Shown: positions 44,735 through 54,257 of the stretch, piece by piece
How positions within the stretch are numbered: the first letter of the stretch is position 1
Layout of the letters: every line of letters begins with the position of its first letter
From: an uncultured Dysgonomonas sp.
Lineage (GTDB): Bacteria; Bacteroidota; Bacteroidia; Bacteroidales; Dysgonomonadaceae
Direction of reading: 5' to 3'
DNA: 64,000 nt
NCBI RefSeq assembly: GCF_934668725.1
Contig: NZ_CAKUOF010000001.1
Span: forward strand, 248,001 to 312,000
Translations under genes and position numbers: made by a program
Notes under the pieces: generated by a model
Databases searched by the model: none
What the model saw: the letters and a program-made list of their open reading frames with translations, nothing else
Told to the model about the DNA's origin: nothing

Positions 44735-45865
44735 ATGAAATTTGAACTTCAACATACAGATGTTCAGTCTAAAGCTCGTGCCGGTCTTATAACAACTGAT
44801 CATGGACAGATTGAAACTCCGATTTTTATGCCTGTAGGTACTCAAGGAGCAGTAAAAGCAGTACACATGCCCGAACTCGAAAATGATATTAAGGCTCAGA
44901 TCATTTTGGGTAATACCTATCATTTATACCTACGTCCGGGCTTAGAAATACTAGAGCAAGCAGGCGGTCTTCATAAATTTAACAGCTGGAATAAACCAAT
45001 TCTTACTGATAGCGGTGGTTTTCAGGTATTTTCTTTAGCCCATAACAGAAAGCTGACAGAAGAAGGAGCCATTTTCCGATCTCACATAGATGGCTCTAAA
45101 CACATGTTCACTCCCGAGCGTGTTATGGATATAGAGAGAACCATTGGAGCAGATATTATGATGGCTTTTGATGAATGTACTCCCGGAGATGCTGAATATG
45201 GCTATGCAAAAAAATCATTGGAATTAACAGAAAGATGGCTGGATCGATGCATAACCAGATTTAATGAAACTGAATGTACCTATGGATACAAACAAGCATT
45301 GTTCCCTATTGTACAAGGTTGTGTATATCCTGATCTAAGAAAGCGGGCTGCTGAAAATGTGGCTTCCAAAGAGGCTGAAGGCAATGCTATTGGAGGATTA
45401 GCTGTAGGAGAACCTACAGAAAAAATGTATGAGATGATTGAAATTGTCAACGAAATTTTGCCCCAAGACAAACCTCGCTATTTGATGGGAGTTGGCACAC
45501 CGGCTAATATATTAGAAGCTATTGAACGTGGAGTAGATATGTTTGACTGCATTATGCCTACAAGAAATGGCCGTAACGGACAATTATTTACTCGCTATGG
45601 TATTCTAAATATGAAGAATAAGAAATGGGCTAATGATTTTTCTCCCATAGATACAGAAGGTACATCATTTGTAGATACACTATATAGCAAAGCATATTTA
45701 AGGCATTTATTTATTGTTAACGAAATTCTTGCTTTACAAATTGCATCTATACATAACTTAGCTTTTTATTTATGGCTCGTGAAAGAAGCTCGCAAACATA
45801 TTATTGCAGGCGATTTCACAATATGGAAAGCCTCAATTATAGAAGATGTTACACGACGAATATAA
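44735..45865 (+). CDS. tgt: tRNA-guanine transglycosylase (Tgt)
   Basis: Exchanges guanine 34 of GUN tRNAs for preQ1 in queuosine synthesis. 376 residues. DSGGFQVFSL, the nucleophile region MFDCIMPTRNGRNG and YLMGVGTPANILEAIERG are canonical. The zinc motif CxCxxC normally found before YSRAYLRHL reads GTSFVD at residues 309-314, so all three Cys ligands are gone, though the His in SIHNLAFYL remains. The same variant seems common in this phylum (from memory). It is followed 11 bases later by a LptF/G permease. Confidence 0.94.
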   Translation: MKFELQHTDVQSKARAGLITTDHGQIETPIFMPVGTQGAVKAVHMPELENDIKAQIILGNTYHLYLRPGLEILEQAGGLHKFNSWNKPILTDSGGFQVFSLAHNRKLTEEGAIFRSHIDGSKHMFTPERVMDIERTIGADIMMAFDECTPGDAEYGYAKKSLELTERWLDRCITRFNETECTYGYKQALFPIVQGCVYPDLRKRAAENVASKEAEGNAIGGLAVGEPTEKMYEMIEIVNEILPQDKPRYLMGVGTPANILEAIERGVDMFDCIMPTRNGRNGQLFTRYGILNMKNKKWANDFSPIDTEGTSFVDTLYSKAYLRHLFIVNEILALQIASIHNLAFYLWLVKEARKHIIAGDFTIWKASIIEDVTRRI

Positions 45866-45876
45866 CACTTTAGTTA

Positions 45877-46953
45877 ATGCTTACGATTTTAGACAAGTAT
45901 ATAATTAAGAACTTTCTGGGAACATATGTATTCTCTATTATTCTTATTATTTCAATTGCTGTAGTATTTGACTTTAATGAGCAACTTGATAAGTTTCTCA
46001 AAAATGATGCACCGGTAAAAGCTATTATATTCAGCTACTATCTGAATTTTATACCCTATTATGTAAATCTTTTCAGTGCATTATTTGTATTTATTTCAGT
46101 TATATTCTTTACATCAAAACTTGCCGACAATTCTGAAATTATAGCTATGCTTGCTTCGGGTATGAGTTTCAAAAGACTAATGAAACCATACATGATATCT
46201 GCCGGTATTATCGCTATAATAAGTTTTATTCTAACAAGCTTTATTATTCCTCCTGCAAATGTTGTAAGAATCAATTTTCAGAATAAGTATATCAAGAACA
46301 AAGCTGTCACTTATGCCGAGCGCATACAGATACAGATAGAGCCCGGTGTTATAGCTTACTTTAACAGGTATGATAATAATGATAAAATGGGATTCTATTT
46401 TTCATTGGATAAATTTGAAGGACAGGAACTAGTCTCTCGACTGACTGCTAATCGTATTCAATATGATTCACTTTACAACTGGACTGTATACGATTATTCA
46501 ATTCGTGATTTTGACGGAATGAGAGAACACATCACAACCGGCAGTCAGAAAGATACTATACTTACAATTGTTCCTAGTGATTTTCTTATTTCGAGTAACG
46601 ATTTCGAGCAAATGACAACTCCTGCTCTTCATAAACATATACAACGACAAAAAGATAGAGGCATTGGCAATATACAATCATTCGAAATAGAATATCACAA
46701 ACGATTTGCATCTATAGCATCCGCATTTATACTGACTGTTATCGGTGCTTCACTATCATCCCGTAAAGTAAAAGGAGGTATGGGCTTGAATATAGGCATA
46801 GGATTACTGCTAAGCGTGTCTTATATACTTTTTATGACCCTGAGCTCTACATTCGCAGTATCTGGTTTAGTTAGCCCTTTAATTGCAGCTTGGATTCCTA
46901 ATGTAATATTTATTGGTATAGCAATCTTCTTATATAATAGAGCTCCAAATTAA
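45877..46953 (+). CDS. LptF/LptG-family lipopolysaccharide export permease
   Basis: 358 residues; YjgP/YjgQ family, an inner-membrane subunit of the Lpt complex that extracts LPS. Six membrane helices: three in the N-terminal 120 residues (IIKNFLGTYVFSIILIISIA) and three at the C-terminus (about 280-355), with a periplasmic beta-jellyroll between. The N-terminal DKYIIKNF and LGTYVF are typical. LptF and LptG cannot be separated by sequence alone here; the partner gene is not adjacent. Confidence 0.9.
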   Translation: MLTILDKYIIKNFLGTYVFSIILIISIAVVFDFNEQLDKFLKNDAPVKAIIFSYYLNFIPYYVNLFSALFVFISVIFFTSKLADNSEIIAMLASGMSFKRLMKPYMISAGIIAIISFILTSFIIPPANVVRINFQNKYIKNKAVTYAERIQIQIEPGVIAYFNRYDNNDKMGFYFSLDKFEGQELVSRLTANRIQYDSLYNWTVYDYSIRDFDGMREHITTGSQKDTILTIVPSDFLISSNDFEQMTTPALHKHIQRQKDRGIGNIQSFEIEYHKRFASIASAFILTVIGASLSSRKVKGGMGLNIGIGLLLSVSYILFMTLSSTFAVSGLVSPLIAAWIPNVIFIGIAIFLYNRAPN

Positions 46954-46968
46954 CTTCAAAGTATATTC

Positions 46969-47001
46969 TTATAAGAAAGAAAAGATTCTTTTCTCTTATA
47001 A
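46969..47001. terminator. Putative bidirectional terminator between convergent genes
   Basis: TTATAAGA-AA-GAAAAG pairs with CTTTTCTCTTATAA, a 14-bp stem with a two-base bulge and loop ATT. T-runs are poor, so efficiency is uncertain, but it lies exactly between the two convergent stop codons. Confidence 0.5.
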
Positions 47002-47014
47002 ACCAGGTAAATGA

Positions 47015-47782
47015 TTATTTAACTGGTTGTGTATCTCCATTTGTTATTGTACTATCTTTAGAGCTTTCAATATTTTTCAGAACTATATTATAAAGTAACA
47101 CTTTATTATTAAGTACTTCGCGGGAATCAATATGAAAATAGCCTGAAATGTTTTTTAGTGGTAATGTATCGGCAGACCCCAAAACTTTAAAATGATCATC
47201 TCTATTTAATGATTGATTTTGGATAATTGTTGTATCTGCATATTCAAACCACACTTCGAACTCACCTTTCATCCGTCCTTGAAAACCAAGAGTATTGAAA
47301 TCCAGAGAAAATTTAGGATAGTTATTAACTTGTGTAGAATCTATGTTGAAAGTTAATGTAGGTATATCTCCTGATAAATAATAATAAGTCGGTAAGATCG
47401 AATTATTTGCTTTAGACGCATCTAATCCTTTTGGCAGTAATTTTTCTATTTTCACCAATCCTTCTCTTAATGACGAAATCACAGAATCATTTACTCTCAT
47501 ATAAATTTCGGCATTATCAGCATACCATACCAGAGAAGAGTCTAATTCAGCCTGAGTTATGCCATGCTTTTCTAAAACACCCTGTATCAAAGCATCTTTT
47601 TGTTCCTTATCTCTAAAGTCATTGAATCGAGTCTGGTAAACGGCTTCAGCTAATTGAATATCATGTAAAACTTCGACCATTTTATCACGAGACAATCTGT
47701 CTCTATCACCACTACAAGAAGTAATTCCTGTCGAGCCAATAATAAAAGATAATAAATAATATGTTAGTGCACGCTTCTTCAT
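47015..47782 (-). CDS. DUF4296-domain lipoprotein
   Basis: 255 residues. Lipoprotein signal ending ITSC (Cys23). The DUF4296 region follows at about 30-115: SRDKMVEVLHDIQLAEAVY and the repeated short helices to LREGLVKIEK. The rest is beta-rich. Function unknown; confined to Bacteroidetes as far as I know. It overlaps lspA by four bases, and being a lipoprotein itself it would be a substrate of that peptidase. Confidence 0.88.
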   Translation of the reverse strand: MKKRALTYYLLSFIIGSTGITSCSGDRDRLSRDKMVEVLHDIQLAEAVYQTRFNDFRDKEQKDALIQGVLEKHGITQAELDSSLVWYADNAEIYMRVNDSVISSLREGLVKIEKLLPKGLDASKANNSILPTYYYLSGDIPTLTFNIDSTQVNNYPKFSLDFNTLGFQGRMKGEFEVWFEYADTTIIQNQSLNRDDHFKVLGSADTLPLKNISGYFHIDSREVLNNKVLLYNIVLKNIESSKDSTITNGDTQPVK

Positions 47783-48408
47783 GCCTCGTCCCCAGGTTTC
47801 TGCATTGTTTCTAGTAAAGTTTTTCGATAAAATATCAATAGTAATACAATACCTACCGTTATGGCTGCATCTGCTAAGTTAAAGATAGGACGAAAAAATA
47901 TAAAATCCTCTCCACCCCAACCGGGTACCCATTCGGGAAATACACCTTGTATCAAGGGAAAATAAAACATATCTACAACCTTACCATGCAACATACTAGA
48001 ATACCCCTCTCCAAAAGGGACTAAAGATGCTACACGCCCCGGATAACTGGCTGTAAATATTTCTCCATAAAATACACTGTCAATTATATTACCCAAGGCT
48101 CCCGCCAAGATTAAAGCTATACAAGCAATATAGCCATTTGGGTAATGCTTTTTCACCAAAAGGTATAAATAATAACCAATAAAGCCAACGGCAACAATAC
48201 GAAAGAGTGATAAGAATAATTTACCTATAACCTCTATCCCAAAGGCCATGCCATTGTTTTCAACAAAGTAAATCTTGAACCAACTTGCGATATCTATACT
48301 TTCATAGAGAGCCATATTAGTTTTCACCCAAATTTTGAGAACTTGATCTGCGATTATAACTAGAAGAACAACTAAGATGGCAACTAGCCCTTTTGGTAAT
48401 TTTTGCAT
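47779..48408 (-). CDS. lspA: Lipoprotein signal peptidase (signal peptidase II)
   Basis: Cleaves prolipoproteins before the lipidated Cys, in the inner membrane. 209 residues, longer than the 160-170 of proteobacterial LspA because of an insertion between the catalytic Asp motifs: GNIIDSVFYG and FNLADAAITVG hold the two Asp. Four membrane helices are visible. The inserted periplasmic loop (about 115-165) includes HGKVVDMFYFP, usual in Bacteroidetes LspA. It overlaps the DUF4296 gene. Confidence 0.95.
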   Translation of the reverse strand: MQKLPKGLVAILVVLLVIIADQVLKIWVKTNMALYESIDIASWFKIYFVENNGMAFGIEVIGKLFLSLFRIVAVGFIGYYLYLLVKKHYPNGYIACIALILAGALGNIIDSVFYGEIFTASYPGRVASLVPFGEGYSSMLHGKVVDMFYFPLIQGVFPEWVPGWGGEDFIFFRPIFNLADAAITVGIVLLLIFYRKTLLETMQKPGDEA

Positions 48409-48516
48409 AATTTTTATATAAGTATAATAAGATCCCAGACCTACTTAATCGAAATAGCTTTAATAAGTATAGCTCCTAACAATAAAAGTCAGATATCTTA
48501 CCACAAACATGAGAAG

Positions 48517-48555
48517 AAAAAGCAGTAAAACTATAAAATAATTTTACTACTTTTT
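48517..48555 (-). terminator. Terminator of the ileS-dksA-like unit
   Basis: AAAAAGCAGTAAAA pairs with TTTTACTACTTTTT (one mismatch). On the minus strand it ends in five T, 50 bases after the DksA-like stop codon. Confidence 0.78.
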
Positions 48556-48606
48556 CTCTATAACTATTCTAATTAATAATATTTAAGTAACAAATAAGAC
48601 GAAGGA

Positions 48607-48996
48607 TTATTTAACTCCTCCATTTTTAGCTTCAATACTTAAAGTCGCATGAGGTACGGCACGCAAACGCTCTTTAGGGATCAATTTTCCTGTTTCCCTA
48701 CAAATACCATATGTTTTATTCTCAATACGAATTAGAGCTGCTTGTAAGTTCTGGATAAACTTCATTTGACGTTGTGCCAGCCTGCCTGCCTCTTCTTTTG
48801 ATAAAGTAGAAGCACCTTCTTCTAATACTTTAAATGTTGGAGATGTATCTGTTACATCATTGCCATCAGAATTTGTAATAGAGGCCTTAAGCCCTTCATA
48901 TTCTTCTTTAGCTTTTGTCAATTTTTCCAAAATCAGATCGCGGAATTCTTCTAACTCCTCATCTGTGTATCGTGTTTTTTCTCCCATAATGTTCAC
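48607..48996 (-). CDS. DksA/TraR-family protein with degenerate zinc finger
   Basis: 129 residues: N-terminal coiled coil (about 10-90) and C-terminal globular end. In DksA the C4 zinc finger is CxxC..CxxC; here CRETGKLIPKERL and HATLSIEAK keep only one Cys. Family members bind RNA polymerase's secondary channel and modulate initiation with ppGpp. The two Asp at the coiled-coil tip cannot be placed with confidence (DVTDTSPTF is a candidate). It starts 27 bases after the ileS stop, so the genes are probably co-transcribed. A start at Met4 (48987) is possible. Confidence 0.85.
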   Translation of the reverse strand: MNIMGEKTRYTDEELEEFRDLILEKLTKAKEEYEGLKASITNSDGNDVTDTSPTFKVLEEGASTLSKEEAGRLAQRQMKFIQNLQAALIRIENKTYGICRETGKLIPKERLRAVPHATLSIEAKNGGVK

Positions 48997-49023
48997 TTTT
49001 AGAGTTTAATAATAATTTAAGTA

Positions 49024-52000
49024 TTATACTTTATCAACAGATATGTTTAACACAAAATCATCCATATCTATTTCCATACCATCAATATCGGCTTCCAGTG
49101 TAATTTCATCGGCTAGAACCTGTCCTGCAATATAATCATAATATTCCTTAACTGCATTATTGATTTCTTCCGAATCAGATATTTTCACCTTTATACGGTC
49201 TACAATATCAAAACCATTCGATTTTCGAATATTTTGTATACGGTTAACCAATTCGCGGGCAATTCCTTCTTTTCGCAAATCCTCTGTAATCGTTATATCT
49301 AGTGCAACAGTCAAGCGTCCTTCATTAGCTACCAACCAGCCCTCGATATCCTCAGAGATAATTTCAACGTCGGCTAATTCAATTGTGGCCGATTGTCCTT
49401 CAATATCAAAAGTATAAGCCCCTTGTGATTCTAACTGATTAATAGCTGTTTGATCCATCAATTGAACTACAGCAGCAAGTTGTTTCATTATCTTGCCATA
49501 ACGTGGTCCGAGTTTTTTAAAATCAGGTTTAACTTTTTTCACCAATATACCAGCAGCGTTATCTACATATTTCAGCTCTTTTACATTCACCTCATTTAAT
49601 ATAAGGTCACGCACAGCTTCAATTGCATCTTGTTGATGCTGATCCAATACAGGAATCATTATCTGCATTAGAGGCTGACGAACTTTTATACTGACTTTCC
49701 TTCTCAAAGCCAATATCATAGATGATATACTCTGAGCTATCTGCATACGCTCTTCAAGTGCCTTATCAACAATCAAAGTATCGTATTTGGGAAAATCAGC
49801 TAAATGTACTGATAACTCTGTACCGCCACATGCTATAGTTAAATCATGATACAATTTATCTGCATAAAACGGTGCTATCGGAGCCATCAGTTTGGCTACG
49901 GTCTCTAAACATGTGTAAAGAGTCTGGTATGCTGACATTTTATCCGTCGTCATGCTGCCACCCCAAAAACGCTTCCTGTTTAGACGAACGTACCAATTAC
50001 TTAGATTGTCGTTTACGAAATCAGATATTGCACGCCCTGCCTTCGTTGGCTCATATGTTTCGTAATACTCATCCACTTCTTTCACCAACGTATTGAGCAG
50101 AGATATTACCCAACGGTCTATCTCGGGACGCTCTCCTATTGGAATCTGTGGTTGAGAATTATTAAAGTCATCTACATTTGCATACAATGCAAAGAACGAA
50201 TAAGTATTATATAATGTTCCGAAAAATTTTCGACGAACTTCATCTATACCCTCAGTATCGAATTTCAGATTATCCCAAGGCGATGCGTTTGTTATCATAT
50301 ACCAACGCAGTGGGTCTGAACCATATTTTTCTATTGTTTCGAACGGGTCAACTCCATTGCCTAAGCGTTTAGACATTTTGTTGCCATTTTTATCAAGAAC
50401 TAAACCGTTTGATATAACATTCTTAAATGCAACACGTCCATTTATCATGGTTGATATAGCGTGCATAGTAAAGAACCACCCTCTGGTTTGATCAACACCT
50501 TCTGCTATGAAATCAGCGGGATATATTTTTTCAAATTCCTCTGCACTGATATTAGGATAAAACACCTGAGCAAAAGGCATAGCTCCCGAATCGAACCACA
50601 CGTCAATCAAATCGGTTTCACGCTTCATTGGTTTTCCCGAAGGTGATACTAATATTATATTGTCAACATATGGACGATGAAGATCTATCTTTTCATAATT
50701 TGTTTTATCTAAATTACCTATTTCAAAACCACTCCAAGGCTCCTCAGACATAAATCCTGCCTTGATTGATTTCTCTATCTCTTCATATAGTTCTTTAACT
50801 GAACCGATACAAAGTTCTTCTTTACCATCTTCTGTTCTCCAAATAGGCAAAGGAGTACCCCAGTAACGGCTACGGCTCAAATTCCAGTCTTGCAGGTTTT
50901 CCAACCATTTACCGAAACGACCTGTACCTGTTGATTGTGGTTTCCAATTAATCGTTTGGTTAAGCTCTATCAATTGATCTTTACAAGCCGTTGTACGTAT
51001 AAACCAACTATCTAAAGGATAATACAATACAGGCTTATCAGTACGCCAGCAATGCGGATAATTATGTACATGTTTTTCGATGCGGAATGCTTTATTTTCT
51101 TGTTTAAGCATTACACATATGTCTATATCTAATGTAGCATCAGCCTCTGTCAAAAAATTATCGTAAGCATTTTTAACATAACGACCGGCATATTCTTTGT
51201 ATAAATCAACATTAACCGATTTCTTTACATAATCGGCATCCAAATCATCTAATTTAAAATACTTACCTGTAAGATCAACCATTGGACGCAGATTTCCGTC
51301 TTTATCGATCAACATTAGTGCAGGTACATTGTTAACCTTAGCAACTTTGGCATCGTCCGCACCAAAAGTTGGCGCTATATGTACAATACCTGTACCATCT
51401 TCTGTAGTAACAAAGTCTCCTGTTATTACTCTAAAAGCACCTTCTCCCGGGTTTACCCAAGGAATAAGCTGCTCGTATTTCATTCCTGATAATTCAGAAC
51501 CTTTCCACTCTCCTACTACTTTATAAGGTATCAGTTTATCACCTTGTTTATAATCTTCGAGCTTTAAATCACTTGCTTTCGGGTTAAACAAACTTGCAAC
51601 AAGAGATTTTGCTGCAACAGCAGTCATTTTATCTCCTGTATATGGGTTGTATGTCTGTACAGCAACATATTCTATATCCCCACCTACAGCTAATGCTGTA
51701 TTTGAAGGAAGAGTCCATGGAGTAGTTGTCCAAGCCAAGAAATATGGAGTACCAAAACCATTCATTTCAGGTTTTGTATCAATTGCTTTAAATTGAGCAA
51801 TACAAGTAGTATCTTTTACATCACGATATGTACCGGGTTGATTCAGCTCATGAGAACTAAGCCCTGTACCAGCTGCAGGTGAATAAGGTTGTATCGTATA
51901 TCCTTTATACAAATATCCTTTACCATATAAATCTTTAAGCAAATACCACAAAGTTTCGATATAACGATTATCGTATGTGATATACGGATCGTTCATGTCA

Positions 52001-52431
52001 ACCCAATATCCCATTTTGGTGGTTAAATCTTCCCACTCTTTGGTGTATTTCATTACTTCCTTACGGCAAGCATCATTATACTCTTGTACAGAAATTTTCT
52101 TGCCAATATCTTCTTTGGTTATTCCCAAAGATTTTTCCACACCAAGCTCTACTGGTAAACCATGAGTATCCCACCCGGCTTTACGATTCACCAAAAAACC
52201 TTTCATTGTCTTGAATCGACAAAAGATATCCTTTATAGTACGAGCCATTACGTGATGAATACCAGGCATACCATTTGCTGAAGGTGGACCTTCATAAAAT
52301 ACAAATGTTGGAGCACCTTCGCGTATCTCCAAACTTTTTTGAAATATATTATGCTGATTCCATTTATCTAATATCTCTTTATTTATTTCAGATAAATTGA
52401 AATTATTATATTCTGTAAACTTATGGCTCAT
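49024..52431 (-). CDS. ileS: Isoleucyl-tRNA synthetase (GIHH active-site variant)
   Basis: 1135 residues from ATG at 52431. A longer frame begins at 52515 but would run through the predicted promoter, and its first 28 residues are a hydrophobic shadow; MSHKFTEYNN is the family start. The class I HIGH motif reads GIHH (residues 57-60, codons at 52263-52252) in PSANGMPGIHHVM, and KMSKS reads KMSKR. Editing (CP1) domain and C-terminal anticodon-binding domain are complete. It belongs to the type-2 (eukaryote-like) IleRS, in which GxHH is linked to very high mupirocin resistance. Confidence 0.95.
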   Translation of the reverse strand: MSHKFTEYNNFNLSEINKEILDKWNQHNIFQKSLEIREGAPTFVFYEGPPSANGMPGIHHVMARTIKDIFCRFKTMKGFLVNRKAGWDTHGLPVELGVEKSLGITKEDIGKKISVQEYNDACRKEVMKYTKEWEDLTTKMGYWVDMNDPYITYDNRYIETLWYLLKDLYGKGYLYKGYTIQPYSPAAGTGLSSHELNQPGTYRDVKDTTCIAQFKAIDTKPEMNGFGTPYFLAWTTTPWTLPSNTALAVGGDIEYVAVQTYNPYTGDKMTAVAAKSLVASLFNPKASDLKLEDYKQGDKLIPYKVVGEWKGSELSGMKYEQLIPWVNPGEGAFRVITGDFVTTEDGTGIVHIAPTFGADDAKVAKVNNVPALMLIDKDGNLRPMVDLTGKYFKLDDLDADYVKKSVNVDLYKEYAGRYVKNAYDNFLTEADATLDIDICVMLKQENKAFRIEKHVHNYPHCWRTDKPVLYYPLDSWFIRTTACKDQLIELNQTINWKPQSTGTGRFGKWLENLQDWNLSRSRYWGTPLPIWRTEDGKEELCIGSVKELYEEIEKSIKAGFMSEEPWSGFEIGNLDKTNYEKIDLHRPYVDNIILVSPSGKPMKRETDLIDVWFDSGAMPFAQVFYPNISAEEFEKIYPADFIAEGVDQTRGWFFTMHAISTMINGRVAFKNVISNGLVLDKNGNKMSKRLGNGVDPFETIEKYGSDPLRWYMITNASPWDNLKFDTEGIDEVRRKFFGTLYNTYSFFALYANVDDFNNSQPQIPIGERPEIDRWVISLLNTLVKEVDEYYETYEPTKAGRAISDFVNDNLSNWYVRLNRKRFWGGSMTTDKMSAYQTLYTCLETVAKLMAPIAPFYADKLYHDLTIACGGTELSVHLADFPKYDTLIVDKALEERMQIAQSISSMILALRRKVSIKVRQPLMQIMIPVLDQHQQDAIEAVRDLILNEVNVKELKYVDNAAGILVKKVKPDFKKLGPRYGKIMKQLAAVVQLMDQTAINQLESQGAYTFDIEGQSATIELADVEIISEDIEGWLVANEGRLTVALDITITEDLRKEGIARELVNRIQNIRKSNGFDIVDRIKVKISDSEEINNAVKEYYDYIAGQVLADEITLEADIDGMEIDMDDFVLNISVDKV

Positions 52432-52464
52432 AGCAAATACTTTATTCTTGTAAAAAAATTGTCG

Positions 52465-52472
52465 CAAATATA
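52465..52472 (-). promoter_or_regulatory. Putative -7 element of ileS
   Basis: The minus strand reads TATATTTG, 33 bases before the ATG at 52431; the longer frame from 52515 would start upstream of it. A TTTG 15 bases farther upstream is short of the usual spacing. Confidence 0.5.
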
Positions 52473-52577
52473 ATAAAAAAACGAATACAAATCCCCAAAA
52501 TCTATTGCATCTCATATATGAATATTAGACTTCTGAAAACAAAAAATAGCTCGCTCTATAGATCTATCTTTTTTTAT

Positions 52578-52585
52578 TACATTTG
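52578..52585 (+). promoter_or_regulatory. Putative -7 element of the Wzi-like gene
   Basis: TACATTTG fits TAnnTTTG and lies 36 bases before the ATG; divergent from the ileS promoter. Confidence 0.45.
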
Positions 52586-52621
52586 TCTCTTATTTATTCG
52601 TGAAAACAGGATACGCTAAAC

Positions 52622-54088
52622 ATGAAACAATATTCGATAGTTTTTCTTCTTATTATTACCTCTTCTTTAATTTGTGCTGCACAAGCACCTGATAATCATC
52701 TATCAGAAAAAATGGCTATAGATGTAAATATCGCAACCTTAGGAACATTCTCCGGTGGAGATAATGCTCCATTCTGGCTTACCAACAATCAATACGGATT
52801 GGGCTCCACAGAAAATAATAGCGGGTATCTTAGAGCACAAACTTTTGCTAAGAAAAAACTGGCAGATAAACTTAAGCTCCAACTTGGAGTGGACATTATA
52901 GCTGCCCACAATTTAAACTCTGATTTTCACTTTCAACAATTATATGCCGATTTTACGTATAAAAATATAAAACTATCTATTGGTTCTAAAGAACGCGCTC
53001 CTTTATTTAAAAATGAACTACTTAGCACAGGAGGCATGACACTTTCGAATAATGCTAGACCAATTCCTCAGGTAGAAGCCAGCCTTCCCGATTTCGTAAC
53101 TGTCCCCTATACGAAAGGCCTTTTAGAAGTAATGGGAGGAATATCTTACGGAAAATTCATTGATGATAAGTTTAAGCTAAATAATGCGGCAGACGGCAAT
53201 TATGCAAAAGAGATTCTTTATCATAGAAAATACGGATTCGTGAAATTTGAAAATAATCAAACATGGAATTTTATCATGGGGCTGGAAATGGATACCCAAT
53301 GGGGTGGACATTTTTATAAAAATGATGAATTTTGGTGGAATAGTCCTGCCAGATTTAAAGATTTCTTCAGAGTATTAGTTCCAATGTCAGGTGGTAGTGA
53401 TTCTAATATGACGGATCAGGTTAATATATTAGGAAACGTATATGGGAGTTTGCATTTTATCACCAATTATAGAAAAGAAAGCTACACAGTAAAAGCTTAT
53501 ATTGAGCGTTTTTTTGAAGACCATTCAGGTCTATTTTTCAAAAGTGTTCCTGATGGATTATACGGTATTGAATTAAATCTCAAAAAGAAAGGATGGATAA
53601 CAGGGGTATTATTTGAATATCTACACACAAAAAATCAATCGGGTCCATTTTTATGGGATAAAAGTGAAGAAATACCCGTTCAAGTTAGCGGAGGCGACAA
53701 CTACTACAATCATATTGATTACATATCGTTAAGCAATTATGGGTTTGTGATGGGAAACCCTCTCTTAACATCTCCTATATATAACAATGACAGTTCTCTT
53801 ACCGTTTTTAATACCCGCTTATCCTCTTTTCATGGAGGAATAACCGGCTACATAAATAATAACCTAAAATACAGAGTGTTATTCACATATTCTCAAAGCT
53901 GGGGAACTCCATTAATTCCATCACGAAGTATACGTAATCAGTTTTCAACTATGCTTGAAGCTACTTATAGCAATGATAAACTTAGCGGATGGTTATTCTC
54001 CGGAGCTTTTTCGTATGATAAATCCGACATGATCGGAGATAATGCCGGTGTACAATTTAAAGTATCTAAAGCATTTAAGGTACAATAA
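52622..54088 (+). CDS. Capsule-assembly Wzi-family outer-membrane protein
   Basis: 488 residues with a signal peptide (1-20) and a beta-barrel. NAPFWLTNNQYGLGS, FLRAQTF-like text (GYLRAQTFAKKKL), LSIGSKERAPLF and LPDFVTVPYTKGLLEV are typical of the Wzi-like family, which binds capsular polysaccharide at the cell surface. An 18-stranded barrel is likely. It is followed 169 bases later by rfbB; both could serve surface polysaccharide, but no capsule cluster is present. Confidence 0.88.
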   Translation: MKQYSIVFLLIITSSLICAAQAPDNHLSEKMAIDVNIATLGTFSGGDNAPFWLTNNQYGLGSTENNSGYLRAQTFAKKKLADKLKLQLGVDIIAAHNLNSDFHFQQLYADFTYKNIKLSIGSKERAPLFKNELLSTGGMTLSNNARPIPQVEASLPDFVTVPYTKGLLEVMGGISYGKFIDDKFKLNNAADGNYAKEILYHRKYGFVKFENNQTWNFIMGLEMDTQWGGHFYKNDEFWWNSPARFKDFFRVLVPMSGGSDSNMTDQVNILGNVYGSLHFITNYRKESYTVKAYIERFFEDHSGLFFKSVPDGLYGIELNLKKKGWITGVLFEYLHTKNQSGPFLWDKSEEIPVQVSGGDNYYNHIDYISLSNYGFVMGNPLLTSPIYNNDSSLTVFNTRLSSFHGGITGYINNNLKYRVLFTYSQSWGTPLIPSRSIRNQFSTMLEATYSNDKLSGWLFSGAFSYDKSDMIGDNAGVQFKVSKAFKVQ

Positions 54089-54164
54089 GCTAAGTTAAGT
54101 ACCAGAAACAAAGCTTATTGATACTTAATTTAAACTCTAACTATATTTACACAGTATTAATTTA

Positions 54165-54172
54165 TAAATTTG
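54165..54172 (+). promoter_or_regulatory. Putative -7 element of rfbB
   Basis: TAAATTTG fits TAnnTTTG, 85 bases before the ATG. The leader would contain the inverted repeat at 54191-54223. Confidence 0.42.
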
Positions 54173-54190
54173 TATTTTCAAGAACTTAAC

Positions 54191-54223
54191 TATACTATAG
54201 TTCATGAAAAATTAGATAGTATA
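54191..54223. repeat. 8-bp inverted repeat in the rfbB leader
   Basis: TATACTAT and ATAGTATA flank 17 bases. Short and AT-rich, so possibly accidental; it could be an operator. Confidence 0.4.
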
Positions 54224-54257
54224 AAATAAAAAATAATAAAATAAATTACACAACATA

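Noticed and set aside
49024..52515. Longer ileS start at 52515
   Set aside because: It reads through the predicted promoter and adds a hydrophobic, unconserved stretch; the family start MSHKF is at 52431.
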